From: UBA5078 sp041175045
GTDB taxonomy: Bacteria > Pseudomonadota > Gammaproteobacteria > Pseudomonadales > Pseudohongiellaceae
Assembly (NCBI GenBank): GCA_041175045.1
Contig: JBEDFR010000117.1
Span: 1-33,285, forward strand
Reading direction: 5' to 3'
DNA: 33,285 nucleotides
Numbering within the stretch: the stretch's first letter is position 1; every line of letters starts with the position of its first letter. The notes under the pieces were generated by a model that had not been told where the DNA came from, searched no databases, and saw only the letters and a program-made list of their open reading frames with translations. Below, in pieces: positions 1 to 6,908 of the stretch. Made by a program: the position numbers and the translations under genes.

Positions 1-75
1 GAGATTCACGGGATGACGCCCTCCCGCTTCCGCGACCGCATCAGGCCTGGTTCAGGGGGTGTTGGAGAGCCCTGA
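1..75 (+). CDS. AraC-family transcriptional regulator, C-terminal fragment
   Basis: The window opens inside a plus-strand reading frame that ends with TGA at 73-75. The 24 visible residues include GMTPSRFRDRI, which resembles the end of the second helix-turn-helix of AraC/XylS regulators, where G-[MS]-[TS]-P-x-x-[FY]-R is typical. The rest of the gene lies outside the window, so ligand and targets are unknown. Its last 24 bases overlap the tail of the convergent LytTR gene. The call rests on one short motif. Confidence 0.55.
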   Translation, partial: EIHGMTPSRFRDRIRPGSGGVGEP

Positions 76-984
76 GTCCGCCTCGGCGGGCGTCGCATAC
101 ACGGCCGTGTCGCCAAAGCGGGCGAGCACATCGGCCTTGCGCCGTCGGCTCACGGGAATATCGCGGCCGTCGCTCATCCGGCAGACCAGTGCCTCGGAGC
201 GCCGGCGCACGCTGCGCACATGGTTCGCATGCACCCACCACGAGCGGTGGACACGCATGCCGCTCTCGCCCTCGCTGTCTTCGACCTCCTGCAGAGCGCC
301 GAGAACGAGCGCGGTGCCGCGGGTGGTCCACACGCGCAGGTATTGCAGCTCGGAGCCCACGGCAATGAGATCATCGCCCAGCGCGGCAGGGAGAGCCGCG
401 CGCCAGGCCGCTCGAGCCGGGACGTCGGCCGTCGACTGCGTGTGCAGTTCCAGCGTGGGGGTGCCTATTGCGCTGACCTGCGGGGCGGCGAGCAATGGCG
501 GCAGCAAGCCCTGCAGGCGTGGCCAGGAGATCAGCATCCACGATGCGGTGACCGGCCCTGCGAGTTCGCCGAACTCCTGCAGCAGGCCGGCCAATCCCGA
601 GCCGAATTCGTCATGGGTGCTGCCGTCTCCATCGGGTATTTCGGCAAAGCCCAGCGTGGTCTGCATGAGACCCTCGCCGATCAGCCAGTAGAGCGGCGTC
701 AACAGCGCAGCGCCCGCCACGCCACTGGCAGCGACCAGCAGCCACAGGGGCAGGGTCTGCCAGTACTGGCTGCGGCTGAGCAGATACAGCACGCTTTGCA
801 GCACGGCCAGCCCAGTGCTGATCTTCAGCAGCCAGAACAGCCCCATCCAGGGCAGGGGTGCGGCGAAGCCGACATCGGGCTGCAATGCCATCACCAGCAG
901 CCAGAGCGCGCTGCCTGTGCCCAGCAGATAGCGCAGGATCGACTTCGCGCTGGCGGGGGCTGGACTGTGTCGTGCGGCACTCAT
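52..984 (-). CDS. Membrane-anchored LytTR-domain DNA-binding regulator
   Basis: The protein has 310 residues. The first 165 or so are hydrophobic, with about three to four predicted membrane segments (near residues 20-40, 46-68, 78-102 and perhaps 140-165). The C-terminal part, about residues 200-300, is a LytTR domain: it has the LQYLRVWTTRG strand, the MRVHRSWWVHANHVRSV core and DGRDIPVSRRRK near the end. LytTR domains bind direct-repeat DNA. A membrane anchor in place of a receiver domain suggests it senses an envelope or membrane signal directly; that is inference. There is no clear ribosome-binding site before the ATG. Two copies of an 8-bp direct repeat lie just upstream. The family is clear but the regulon is unknown. 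Confidence 0.85.
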   Translation of the reverse strand: MSAARHSPAPASAKSILRYLLGTGSALWLLVMALQPDVGFAAPLPWMGLFWLLKISTGLAVLQSVLYLLSRSQYWQTLPLWLLVAASGVAGAALLTPLYWLIGEGLMQTTLGFAEIPDGDGSTHDEFGSGLAGLLQEFGELAGPVTASWMLISWPRLQGLLPPLLAAPQVSAIGTPTLELHTQSTADVPARAAWRAALPAALGDDLIAVGSELQYLRVWTTRGTALVLGALQEVEDSEGESGMRVHRSWWVHANHVRSVRRRSEALVCRMSDGRDIPVSRRRKADVLARFGDTAVYATPAEADSGLSNTP

Positions 985-990
985 TCGGTC

Positions 991-1028
991 ACGGTACTCA
1001 TGCAGATTCGAGGAGCGGGAACGGTACT
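991..1028. repeat. Direct repeat upstream of the LytTR gene, possible operator
   Basis: ACGGTACT occurs at 991-998 and again at 1021-1028, exactly 30 bp apart and starting 7 bp before the LytTR start codon. LytTR proteins bind direct repeats spaced by whole helical turns, though usually about 21-22 bp apart. Autoregulation is therefore a guess based on position. Confidence 0.35.
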
Positions 1029-1084
1029 ACAGGGAGGCTTCTGCGCCAAGGCACACACGGGCTGCGCCTTGGCGTCGGCGCCAT

Positions 1085-1121
1085 AAAAAAGCCCTGTCAG
1101 CTTGCGCCGACAGGGCTTTTT
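1085..1121 (-). terminator. Rho-independent terminator of tmRNA
   Basis: On the minus strand an 11-bp stem (GCCCTGTCGGC pairing with GCTGACAGGGC, with one G-U pair) closes a GCAA tetraloop and is followed by six T. It begins 5 nt after the CCA end of tmRNA. The plus strand also ends the hairpin with a T-run, so it may stop transcription in both directions. Confidence 0.9.
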
Positions 1122-1125
1122 CATT

Positions 1126-1488
1126 TGGTGGAGCCGGGGGGATTTGAACCCCCGTCCGTCAGTCCGCTGCCTTTGGATCTACATGTTTAGCGTCGTCTAT
1201 TGGGTTAACCCGTGCCGGCCCGACGGGCAGGGTGGCTTGGGCGAGCCCAGTCCTTTTAGCTGCTCCGTGCTGGGCGCACTCGGCTGGCGATCCTGTTCTC
1301 TATGACAGTCACAAAAACACCGGTTTACAGGCATCCCGGGGTGACCGCTCGCTGCGCCTAATTAGGCAGCGAGAGCGTAGCTATCGTCGTTGGCAACTAT
1401 GAAGTTGCATGAATTGATTTACGAGAGTTCATACCCTCTCGACATGCACCTCAGGGTTTGATACCGGCGTCGAATCCAAAGCGGCCCC
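1126..1488 (-). ncRNA. ssrA: Transfer-messenger RNA (tmRNA, SsrA)
   Basis: This 363-nt RNA rescues stalled ribosomes with SmpB and tags the unfinished protein for proteolysis. Its 5' end, GGGGCCG, pairs perfectly with CGGCTCC before the ACCA 3' end to form the alanyl acceptor stem. The 5' part continues TTTGGATTCGACG, and the 3' part holds a T-arm (GGGTTCAAATCCC) as in tRNA. The tag frame lies at 1362-1394 and reads ANDDSYALAA followed by TAA, close to E. coli ANDENYALAA. The gene has its own terminator. smpB lies about 5 kb away on the same strand. Confidence 0.97.
1362..1394 (-). other. tmRNA proteolysis-tag reading frame
   Basis: Resume codon GCC at 1392-1394, stop TAA at 1362-1364. The encoded peptide is ANDDSYALAA. 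The LAA end recognised by ClpXP is intact. E and N of the E. coli tag are replaced by D and S. Confidence 0.92.
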
Positions 1489-1502
1489 TTGAAAGTGTGT
1501 GC

Positions 1503-1511
1503 AGTCTAGCA
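1503..1511 (-). promoter_or_regulatory. Probable extended -10 promoter element of ssrA
   Basis: TGCTAGACT (TGn plus TAGACT) lies 14 nt upstream of the mature tmRNA 5' end, which fits a short leader removed by RNase P. I see no good -35 hexamer at the right distance. Confidence 0.4.
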
Positions 1512-1601
1512 CGGCTTGCTCAATGGGGCCGAGCCTTCATTTTGCAAGCGCGGGGCCCTCTGTCAGCCCCCCGCCGGCGGGTCGCCTGCCCGCAGACCCT
1601 G

Positions 1602-1610
1602 TGCTATAAA
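1602..1610 (+). promoter_or_regulatory. Probable extended -10 promoter of the yegD-like gene
   Basis: TGCTATAAA matches the extended -10 form TGnTATAAT at five of six hexamer positions. It lies 47 nt upstream of the start codon. The -35 region is GC-rich and does not match, which is common with extended -10 promoters. Confidence 0.4.
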
Positions 1611-1657
1611 TCCCCCCTTCACGCCAGAACTGGCTGTTTTCCGAGCACGAGGACCCT

Positions 1658-3136
1658 ATGCAAGCGCCGTCTGCCCCTTCCGCCCCGCGCCCTCCGGGCA
1701 TCGGACTGGACTATGGCACCAGCAACAGCGTGCTGGCGGTGTTCGATGGCGAGCGCCTGGTCTGTGTGCCGCTGGAAACGGACTCGGTCACCAAGCCGTC
1801 GGCCGTGCACATCGACCGGCAGTTTCAGGTGTGCACCGGCCAGCAAGCGATCGACAGGTACATCGCCGACAACCGCGGGCGGCGCGTGCAGCTGGCGGCC
1901 GAGGTGCTGGGCGAGGCGCGCACGGGCACGGGGCAGCTGGACGAAGAAGGGCTGCCCTCGCTGTCGGGCAGCGAACAGGTGTTTGGTCAGGCCTTCGTCG
2001 ATGCCGGCGAGAAAGGGCGTTTGTTTCGCGGCGTCAAACGCCTGCTGGGCAATGCCGGACTCACGCGCCTGCTGGTGTTCGAGAAGGCCTTCCGCCCCGT
2101 CGCACTGGTCACCCCATTGCTGCTGGCCATGCGACAGTCGCTGCTGGCGTGGGCAGGGCGCGAGTGTCCGCCGCTGGGCCTGGCCGATCATGCCTGTCTG
2201 GGGCATCCGGTGAATTTCGAGGGGCGCGAGGCTCAGCACAATGACGTGGCGCTGGAGCGGCTGTCGGAAGCGGCGCGGTATGCCGGCTTTGAGCGGCAGG
2301 TGTTCTATCCGGAGCCCATGGCGGCGGCGCTCAGCTACATGCGTGCCTTTCCCACGCTGACTCCCGGCCGGCTGCTGGCGGTGGATTTCGGCGGTGGCAC
2401 GCTGGATCTGTGCATTCTGCGTCGCGACGGCCTGCACTTCGAGGTCGAAGCCATACACGGTGTGGGGCTGGGCGGGGATCACCTGGATCAGAGCCTGTTC
2501 CGCGCGCTGCTGTTTCCCTTGCTGGGCAAAGGGGAGTCCTGGCGCCGCAGCGGCGACGAGCGCGAAATTGTCACGCTGTTTCCCTTCGAGCTCTACGAAG
2601 ATCTGTTGTTGAACTGGGCGGTCAGTTATCGCCTGAATCAGAACGAATACACCGCGCCACTGCTCAGCTGCATTGCCCAGGGCGGTGAGGCGGCCGCGAA
2701 GTTCGAGCGGCTTTATACCCTCATCACCTCCAACCTGAGTTATCTGGTGTTCCAGTCCCTGCGCGAGGTGAAGGCGGCGCTGTCCTCGCAGTTGAGCGCC
2801 GTGCTGGACATTCCCGAGCTGGACATCGAATTGACGGTGACGCGTGCGCAGTTCGAAAGCATCATCGCGGGCCACCTGGCCCAGTTCGATGCGGCGGTAG
2901 TCGACACGCTGGCGCAGGCGCGATTGCCGGCGCAGCAGATCGACGAGGTGGTGAGCACGGGCGGCTCCTCGCTGATTCCCGCGGTGCGCGCTCTGCTGGA
3001 TGCGCGCTTCCCCGGGCGCGTGCGGGATCACGACCCCTTCACCAGTGTCGCGGGTGGCCTGGCGATCGCGGAGTATCGCGGCCTGGGCTTCAGTCGCGAG
3101 GCGACGCCGCGTGGATCGAGCCAGATGCCTGGCTGA
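1658..3136 (+). CDS. yegD: Hsp70-family protein, YegD-like
   Basis: This 492-residue protein has the actin/Hsp70 ATPase fold. Phosphate loop 1 is IGLDYGTSNS (residues 15-24), phosphate loop 2 is VDFGGGTLDL, and the adenosine motif near the C-terminus is STGGSSLIPAVRALL. It stops where the ATPase domain of DnaK would end and has no canonical substrate-binding domain or EEVD-like tail, as in E. coli YegD. YegD is called a putative chaperone and its substrates are unknown. GAGGA lies 6 nt before the ATG. It is separate from the dnaK cluster at 16 kb. It converges on the alkaline phosphatase gene with a 6-nt gap and no visible terminator. Confidence 0.88.
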   Translation: MQAPSAPSAPRPPGIGLDYGTSNSVLAVFDGERLVCVPLETDSVTKPSAVHIDRQFQVCTGQQAIDRYIADNRGRRVQLAAEVLGEARTGTGQLDEEGLPSLSGSEQVFGQAFVDAGEKGRLFRGVKRLLGNAGLTRLLVFEKAFRPVALVTPLLLAMRQSLLAWAGRECPPLGLADHACLGHPVNFEGREAQHNDVALERLSEAARYAGFERQVFYPEPMAAALSYMRAFPTLTPGRLLAVDFGGGTLDLCILRRDGLHFEVEAIHGVGLGGDHLDQSLFRALLFPLLGKGESWRRSGDEREIVTLFPFELYEDLLLNWAVSYRLNQNEYTAPLLSCIAQGGEAAAKFERLYTLITSNLSYLVFQSLREVKAALSSQLSAVLDIPELDIELTVTRAQFESIIAGHLAQFDAAVVDTLAQARLPAQQIDEVVSTGGSSLIPAVRALLDARFPGRVRDHDPFTSVAGGLAIAEYRGLGFSREATPRGSSQMPG

Positions 3137-3142
3137 TGCGCC

Positions 3143-4705
3143 TCAGGGCAGCATCTCGTCGAGCGTGCGACCCATGCTGCCGCTCGGAAGGGCGATGTTC
3201 AGCAGCGTGGCCAGCGTCGCGGCGATGTCGTGGATGGCCACCACGCCGTGATAGCGGCCCGGTTCCACCAGGCTTCCCGGCCCCCAGAAGATCAGCGGCA
3301 CATGGCTGTCGTAGGCCCAGGGCGAGCCGTGCGTCGTGCCGGCAGGGCGATTCATCCAGCCGGGTTCATGCACCACGATCACGTCACCGGAACCCAGCGC
3401 GTTGAAGCCGTTGCGCACGCGCTGGTCGATGCGGTCACCGCCAAAGAGCGGACTCTCCAGTTCTGTGCGGGTGTAGACGCGCGCCACCTTGGGCAATTGC
3501 CGCAAGGTGGCGGCGGCTACCTGTTCCATGGCAGCGCGACTGACGGGCGCTGGAGGGGTGGCGCCGTCTGCCACTGCTGCGGCGTGCGGGGCCCGGCTCA
3601 AGTACATGCTCATCTCGCCCGAGCCGATCACATAGTCGCCGGTCCCGAACGCGGCATCCAGAGCCTCTTCCACCGCACGCCGTTCATCGCGGGCCTCGTA
3701 GCGGCCACCAGGCAGACCGTCGGCCGCATTGTCTTCCGGGCGGCGCGCCACGCCGTGATCGGCAGTCAGCACCACCAGCAGAGCGTTGCGCCCCGCGCGC
3801 TGCTGCGCCGCATCGATCAGGCGGCCGATCTTCTCGTCCACCGACAGCATCATCGCGCGCATCTGCGGCACGTCGATGCCGTGGCTATGGCCCAGATAAT
3901 CCGTGGCGGAAAAACTCACGGAGAGCAGGTCGGTCGCGGCATCGCTGCCCAGGTCCTCCTGCTCCATCAGCAACAGCGCGAACTCCAGCACCAGTTCATC
4001 GGCCAGAGCGGTTTCATCCAGCCTGGCGTAGAAATCCTCGTCGTTCAGCGCGGGCAATTGCAGTCCGGCCCACTCGACGCCACCGAAGCGCGCGGCGGGC
4101 TGCGTGGCGTTGTAGTCCTGCACCCACTGCGGCAGGGCGGGGAAATACCAGGTGCTGGAAACGATGTTGCCGCGATCGCCGAACCAGTAGGCCGCGTCCG
4201 CTGCGCGCCCGGCAGGCAGGATGGCGCTGCGGTCCTTCATCGACACGCCGAAGACCTTGCCGCCATGTCCCGACAGCTTCAGTTCGTCGCCGACCGTGCT
4301 CACCGCGAGGCGACGCGGCGAGGCGCCAGTGCCTTCCTCGCCCAGCGCGCTGACGTCGACGTCGGTGATGCTCTGCACCTGGCGCCCAGCCGCGCGGTCG
4401 TAGAACGCATTGCCGGGAATGCCGCTGACGGAAGGTGTCGCACCACTCAAAATGGTGGCGTGCCCGACGGCGGTGACGGTGGGGGCGGCCTCGTAATGGG
4501 CATTGGTGAAGACGGCGCCTTCCTCCAGCAAGCGCTTGAGGCCGCCGCTGAACTCAGCGCCGAAACGCTGCAGATAGTCGTAGCGCATCTGGTCGACGAC
4601 GATCGTCAGCACCAGGCGGGGTCTTTCCTCTGCTGCCATGGCACTGGCGGCAGGCAGGAACAGACTGGTAGCGAGCAGGAGTCGGGTGAGTACGCGCATG
4701 CTCAT
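3143..4705 (-). CDS. PafA/PhoK-type secreted alkaline phosphatase
   Basis: The protein has 520 residues from the chosen ATG. A Sec signal peptide covers about residues 1-25. Alkaline phosphatase superfamily residues can be placed: D38 (VVDQM), nucleophile T78 in PTVTAVGHAT, N99 exactly 21 residues later, K157 and R159 in SMKDRS, D269 and H273 in TDYLGHSHG, D316-H317 in TADHG, and a late metal-ligand His at 459 or 468. Thr nucleophile, Asn at +21 and K-x-R is the pattern of the PafA/PhoK phosphate monoesterases. Expected role: release of phosphate from organic esters in the periplasm using two zinc ions. AGGA lies 8 nt before this ATG. An alternative ATG at 4753 overlaps the oxidase stop as TGATG and would add 16 residues. 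It is probably cotranscribed with the oxidase and smpB. Confidence 0.88.
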   Translation of the reverse strand: MSMRVLTRLLLATSLFLPAASAMAAEERPRLVLTIVVDQMRYDYLQRFGAEFSGGLKRLLEEGAVFTNAHYEAAPTVTAVGHATILSGATPSVSGIPGNAFYDRAAGRQVQSITDVDVSALGEEGTGASPRRLAVSTVGDELKLSGHGGKVFGVSMKDRSAILPAGRAADAAYWFGDRGNIVSSTWYFPALPQWVQDYNATQPAARFGGVEWAGLQLPALNDEDFYARLDETALADELVLEFALLLMEQEDLGSDAATDLLSVSFSATDYLGHSHGIDVPQMRAMMLSVDEKIGRLIDAAQQRAGRNALLVVLTADHGVARRPEDNAADGLPGGRYEARDERRAVEEALDAAFGTGDYVIGSGEMSMYLSRAPHAAAVADGATPPAPVSRAAMEQVAAATLRQLPKVARVYTRTELESPLFGGDRIDQRVRNGFNALGSGDVIVVHEPGWMNRPAGTTHGSPWAYDSHVPLIFWGPGSLVEPGRYHGVVAIHDIAATLATLLNIALPSGSMGRTLDEMLP

Positions 4706-4752
4706 GGGCAGAGTCCTGGCACCTTGTGCCTGCAAGAGAGTTGTTCCGGCCA

Positions 4753-6294
4753 TCACACCACCACGAACTGCGCCATCATGCCGCGGTCTTCGTGTTCCAG
4801 CATGTGGCAGTGATACATATAGGGCGTTTCCGGATCGCGATAGTGCTCGAAGCGCAGAATCACCCGCACCGTCTCGCCGGACTGCACGCGCACGGTGTCC
4901 TTCAGGCCACGCTCTTCCGGAGGTGGTGGCACGCCGTTGCGATCCAGCACCTGGAAGTGGATGTTGTGGATGTGCAGCGGGTGCGTGAGCGGCGAGTTGT
5001 TCTGCAATTCCCATATCTCGATGTCGCCCAGCGGCACGCGCTCGTTCACGAAGCCCATGTTGTGGTGGCGGCCATTGATAGAATAGTTGCCGCCCCCGAA
5101 GCCCCCGCCGAAGCCCGTGCGCATGCCGGAATGCGGGCCGTTGTCTTCGCCGCTGCGCATGCCGTGACCCATCATCAGGCGCACCTGGCGCGTGGTGACG
5201 GCTAGCGTCGGGTCCAGGCGCGCAATCTGCCGCAGCTGTGCCGGCACGATGGGCGAGGGGGCCAGCGCGGACTGCGGACGAATGGCCAGGATCTCGAAGC
5301 TCTGGCTGTCCATGCTGCGCACCAGCTGGGGCATGGCGCCCTGTATGTCCGGATAGCTGGACACGAAACCGTGACTCACCAGCAGGGCCTCGCGACCATC
5401 GCTCACATCGACAAGAATCTCGGCCCGTTCGGCCGGGGCGAGGATCATGCGCGTACGCTGCAACGGCGCTTCCAACAGGCCGCCATCGCTGGAGATCTGC
5501 GTGAAACGGCGTTCGTCAGCGAAGGCAAACTGATAGGTGCGCGCATTGGAGGCGTTGAGAATTCTCAGGCGCACCGTGCGCGTCGTGGCGACAAAATGCG
5601 GGTGCAGCGTGCCGTTCACCAGAATGGTGTCGCCCTGGATGCCCTGGATCACCCCGGCGTACTCGCTGACATAACGGAACGAGCCGTCTGCATTGAAGTC
5701 GCGGTCCTGCACGATGACGGGGATGTCGTCCACGCCATAGTCCGAAGGCAACTCCAGCCGCCCGCTGTCGGCATCATCCACCACGATCATGCCCGCCAGC
5801 CCCTTGTAGACCTGCGGGCCGGTGGCGTGCATGAGATGCGAGTGATACCAGTTCGTCGTGGCACCTTGCAGCACGGTGAACTCCGGGCTCCAAGTGGCGC
5901 CCGGATGAATCACCTGGGCCGGGCCGCCATCGCAGACAGCCGGCACCAGAAAACCGTGCCAGTGCATGCTGGTGTCTTCGGGCAGTGTGTTGTGCACATT
6001 GAGGCGGACTTTCTCGCCATCGCGCATGCGGATGGTCGGGCCCAGATAGTCGCCATTGATGCCCCAGGTGGGCGTGCTCAGGCCGGGCAGAAACTGCGAG
6101 ATGCCTTCCTGCAGGCGCAGCTCGTAATGGCGCACGCCGTCCACGACGCTGCCCTCCAGCAGGGGCGGAATCTTCAGTGGATTGGGAAAGCGTTCCTGCT
6201 GTTGCGCAAAGGCGCGCCAGGGCAGAGCGATACCGGTGGAGAGGGCAGCAGTGCCCAGCAGCAGGGATTTGAGGGTGTCGCGACGATTCAGCAT
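4753..6294 (-). CDS. Tat-exported multicopper oxidase (CueO/laccase family)
   Basis: The protein has 513 residues. The N-terminus carries a twin-arginine signal (NRRDTLKS, then a hydrophobic stretch ending at AFA, residues 28-30). All four copper motifs are present: HWHG at 111-114, WYHSH at 149-153, HPLHIHNIHF at 438-447 and HCHMLEHEDRGMM at 495-507. These give type 1 copper ligands H438, C496, H501 and axial M506. It should oxidise Cu(I) or phenolic substrates with reduction of O2 in the periplasm. A flexible insert rich in Met, His and Gly at about 374-412 resembles in position the Met-rich copper-binding insert of CueO. AGGAG lies 7 nt before the ATG. It starts 13 nt after smpB. The substrate cannot be told from sequence. 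Confidence 0.92.
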   Translation of the reverse strand: MLNRRDTLKSLLLGTAALSTGIALPWRAFAQQQERFPNPLKIPPLLEGSVVDGVRHYELRLQEGISQFLPGLSTPTWGINGDYLGPTIRMRDGEKVRLNVHNTLPEDTSMHWHGFLVPAVCDGGPAQVIHPGATWSPEFTVLQGATTNWYHSHLMHATGPQVYKGLAGMIVVDDADSGRLELPSDYGVDDIPVIVQDRDFNADGSFRYVSEYAGVIQGIQGDTILVNGTLHPHFVATTRTVRLRILNASNARTYQFAFADERRFTQISSDGGLLEAPLQRTRMILAPAERAEILVDVSDGREALLVSHGFVSSYPDIQGAMPQLVRSMDSQSFEILAIRPQSALAPSPIVPAQLRQIARLDPTLAVTTRQVRLMMGHGMRSGEDNGPHSGMRTGFGGGFGGGNYSINGRHHNMGFVNERVPLGDIEIWELQNNSPLTHPLHIHNIHFQVLDRNGVPPPPEERGLKDTVRVQSGETVRVILRFEHYRDPETPYMYHCHMLEHEDRGMMAQFVVV

Positions 6295-6307
6295 GGCGCG
6301 GCTCCTG

Positions 6308-6790
6308 TCAGCGATGTCGGTGTCTCACCACGCGTTGCTTCTCGATGGCCCATTCGCGGTCTTTCTCGACGTTGCGCTTGTCGTGATCCTGCTTGCCCTT
6401 GGCAAGTGCCACCTGGCATTTGATGAGGTGATCTTTCCAGTAGATGCTGGTGCAGACGCTGGTGTAGCCCTTCTGCTGGATCTGGGCGAACAGGCGTGCC
6501 AGCTCTTTCTTCTTCAGCAGCAGCTTGCGCGAGCGATCCGGTTCGCACACCACATGGGTGCTGGCGGTATTCAGCGGCGTGATATTGCAGCCCAGCAGCC
6601 AGGCTTCACCGTCCTTGACGATGACGTAGCTGTCCGTCAACTGCACCTTTTTCTCGCGCATGCTTTTGACTTCCCAGCCGAGCAGCACCATGCCTGCCTC
6701 GAACGACTCCTCGATGAAGTAATCGTGCAGCGCACGCTTGTTGCGGCAGATGTGGGTGTCGATTGCCTTGGATTTGCTGGGTTTGGCCAT
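6308..6790 (-). CDS. smpB: SsrA-binding protein SmpB
   Basis: This 160-residue protein is full length for SmpB, which binds the tRNA-like domain of tmRNA and places it in stalled ribosomes. Conserved blocks are NKRALHDYFIEESFEAGMVLLGWEVKS near the N-terminus (shown here only as NKRALHDYFIEE and GWEVKS), DSYVIVKDGEAWL, ASTHVVCEPDRSRKLLL, and the basic tail KGKQDHDKRNVEKDREW that enters the mRNA channel. The start fits family alignments, but no Shine-Dalgarno sequence is visible and a perfect TATAAT lies 8 nt upstream, so the message may have almost no leader. It heads a minus-strand row with the multicopper oxidase and phosphatase. Confidence 0.97.
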   Translation of the reverse strand: MAKPSKSKAIDTHICRNKRALHDYFIEESFEAGMVLLGWEVKSMREKKVQLTDSYVIVKDGEAWLLGCNITPLNTASTHVVCEPDRSRKLLLKKKELARLFAQIQQKGYTSVCTSIYWKDHLIKCQVALAKGKQDHDKRNVEKDREWAIEKQRVVRHRHR

Positions 6791-6798
6791 GGGGCGGC

Positions 6799-6804
6799 AT
6801 TATA
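6799..6804 (-). promoter_or_regulatory. TATAAT -10 box immediately upstream of smpB
   Basis: TATAAT on the minus strand ends 8 nt before the smpB ATG. Start of transcription would be expected within 2-3 nt of the start codon. The -35 region (AGCCTG at 17-nt spacing) is a poor match. Confidence 0.4.
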
Positions 6805-6846
6805 ACCACAAGCCGGTGCGGCAGGCTCCTGTTGGCGCAGTGAAGC

Positions 6847-6855
6847 TGCTAGAAT
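6847..6855 (+). promoter_or_regulatory. Possible extended -10 promoter of the NSS-arsA-like operon
   Basis: TGCTAGAAT (TGn plus TAGAAT, five of six matches) lies 53 nt before the symporter start codon. No -35 match is seen at 16-18 nt. It is the best candidate in the 118-bp divergent space shared with smpB. Confidence 0.35.
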
Positions 6856-6908
6856 CGGCCGCAGTTTGCGGTGTTGTCCAACAAGTCTCTGACATTAAAG
6901 GAATTTTC

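Noticed and set aside
984..1003. Six-codon upstream frame MSTVTE whose stop overlaps the LytTR start as ATGA
   Set aside because: It is very short, without an SD, and expected by chance.
3230..4813. Long plus-strand open frame of 527 codons
   Set aside because: It is antisense to the alkaline phosphatase, with a residue mix (many His, Gln, Arg, Val) typical of a shadow frame and no recognisable motif.
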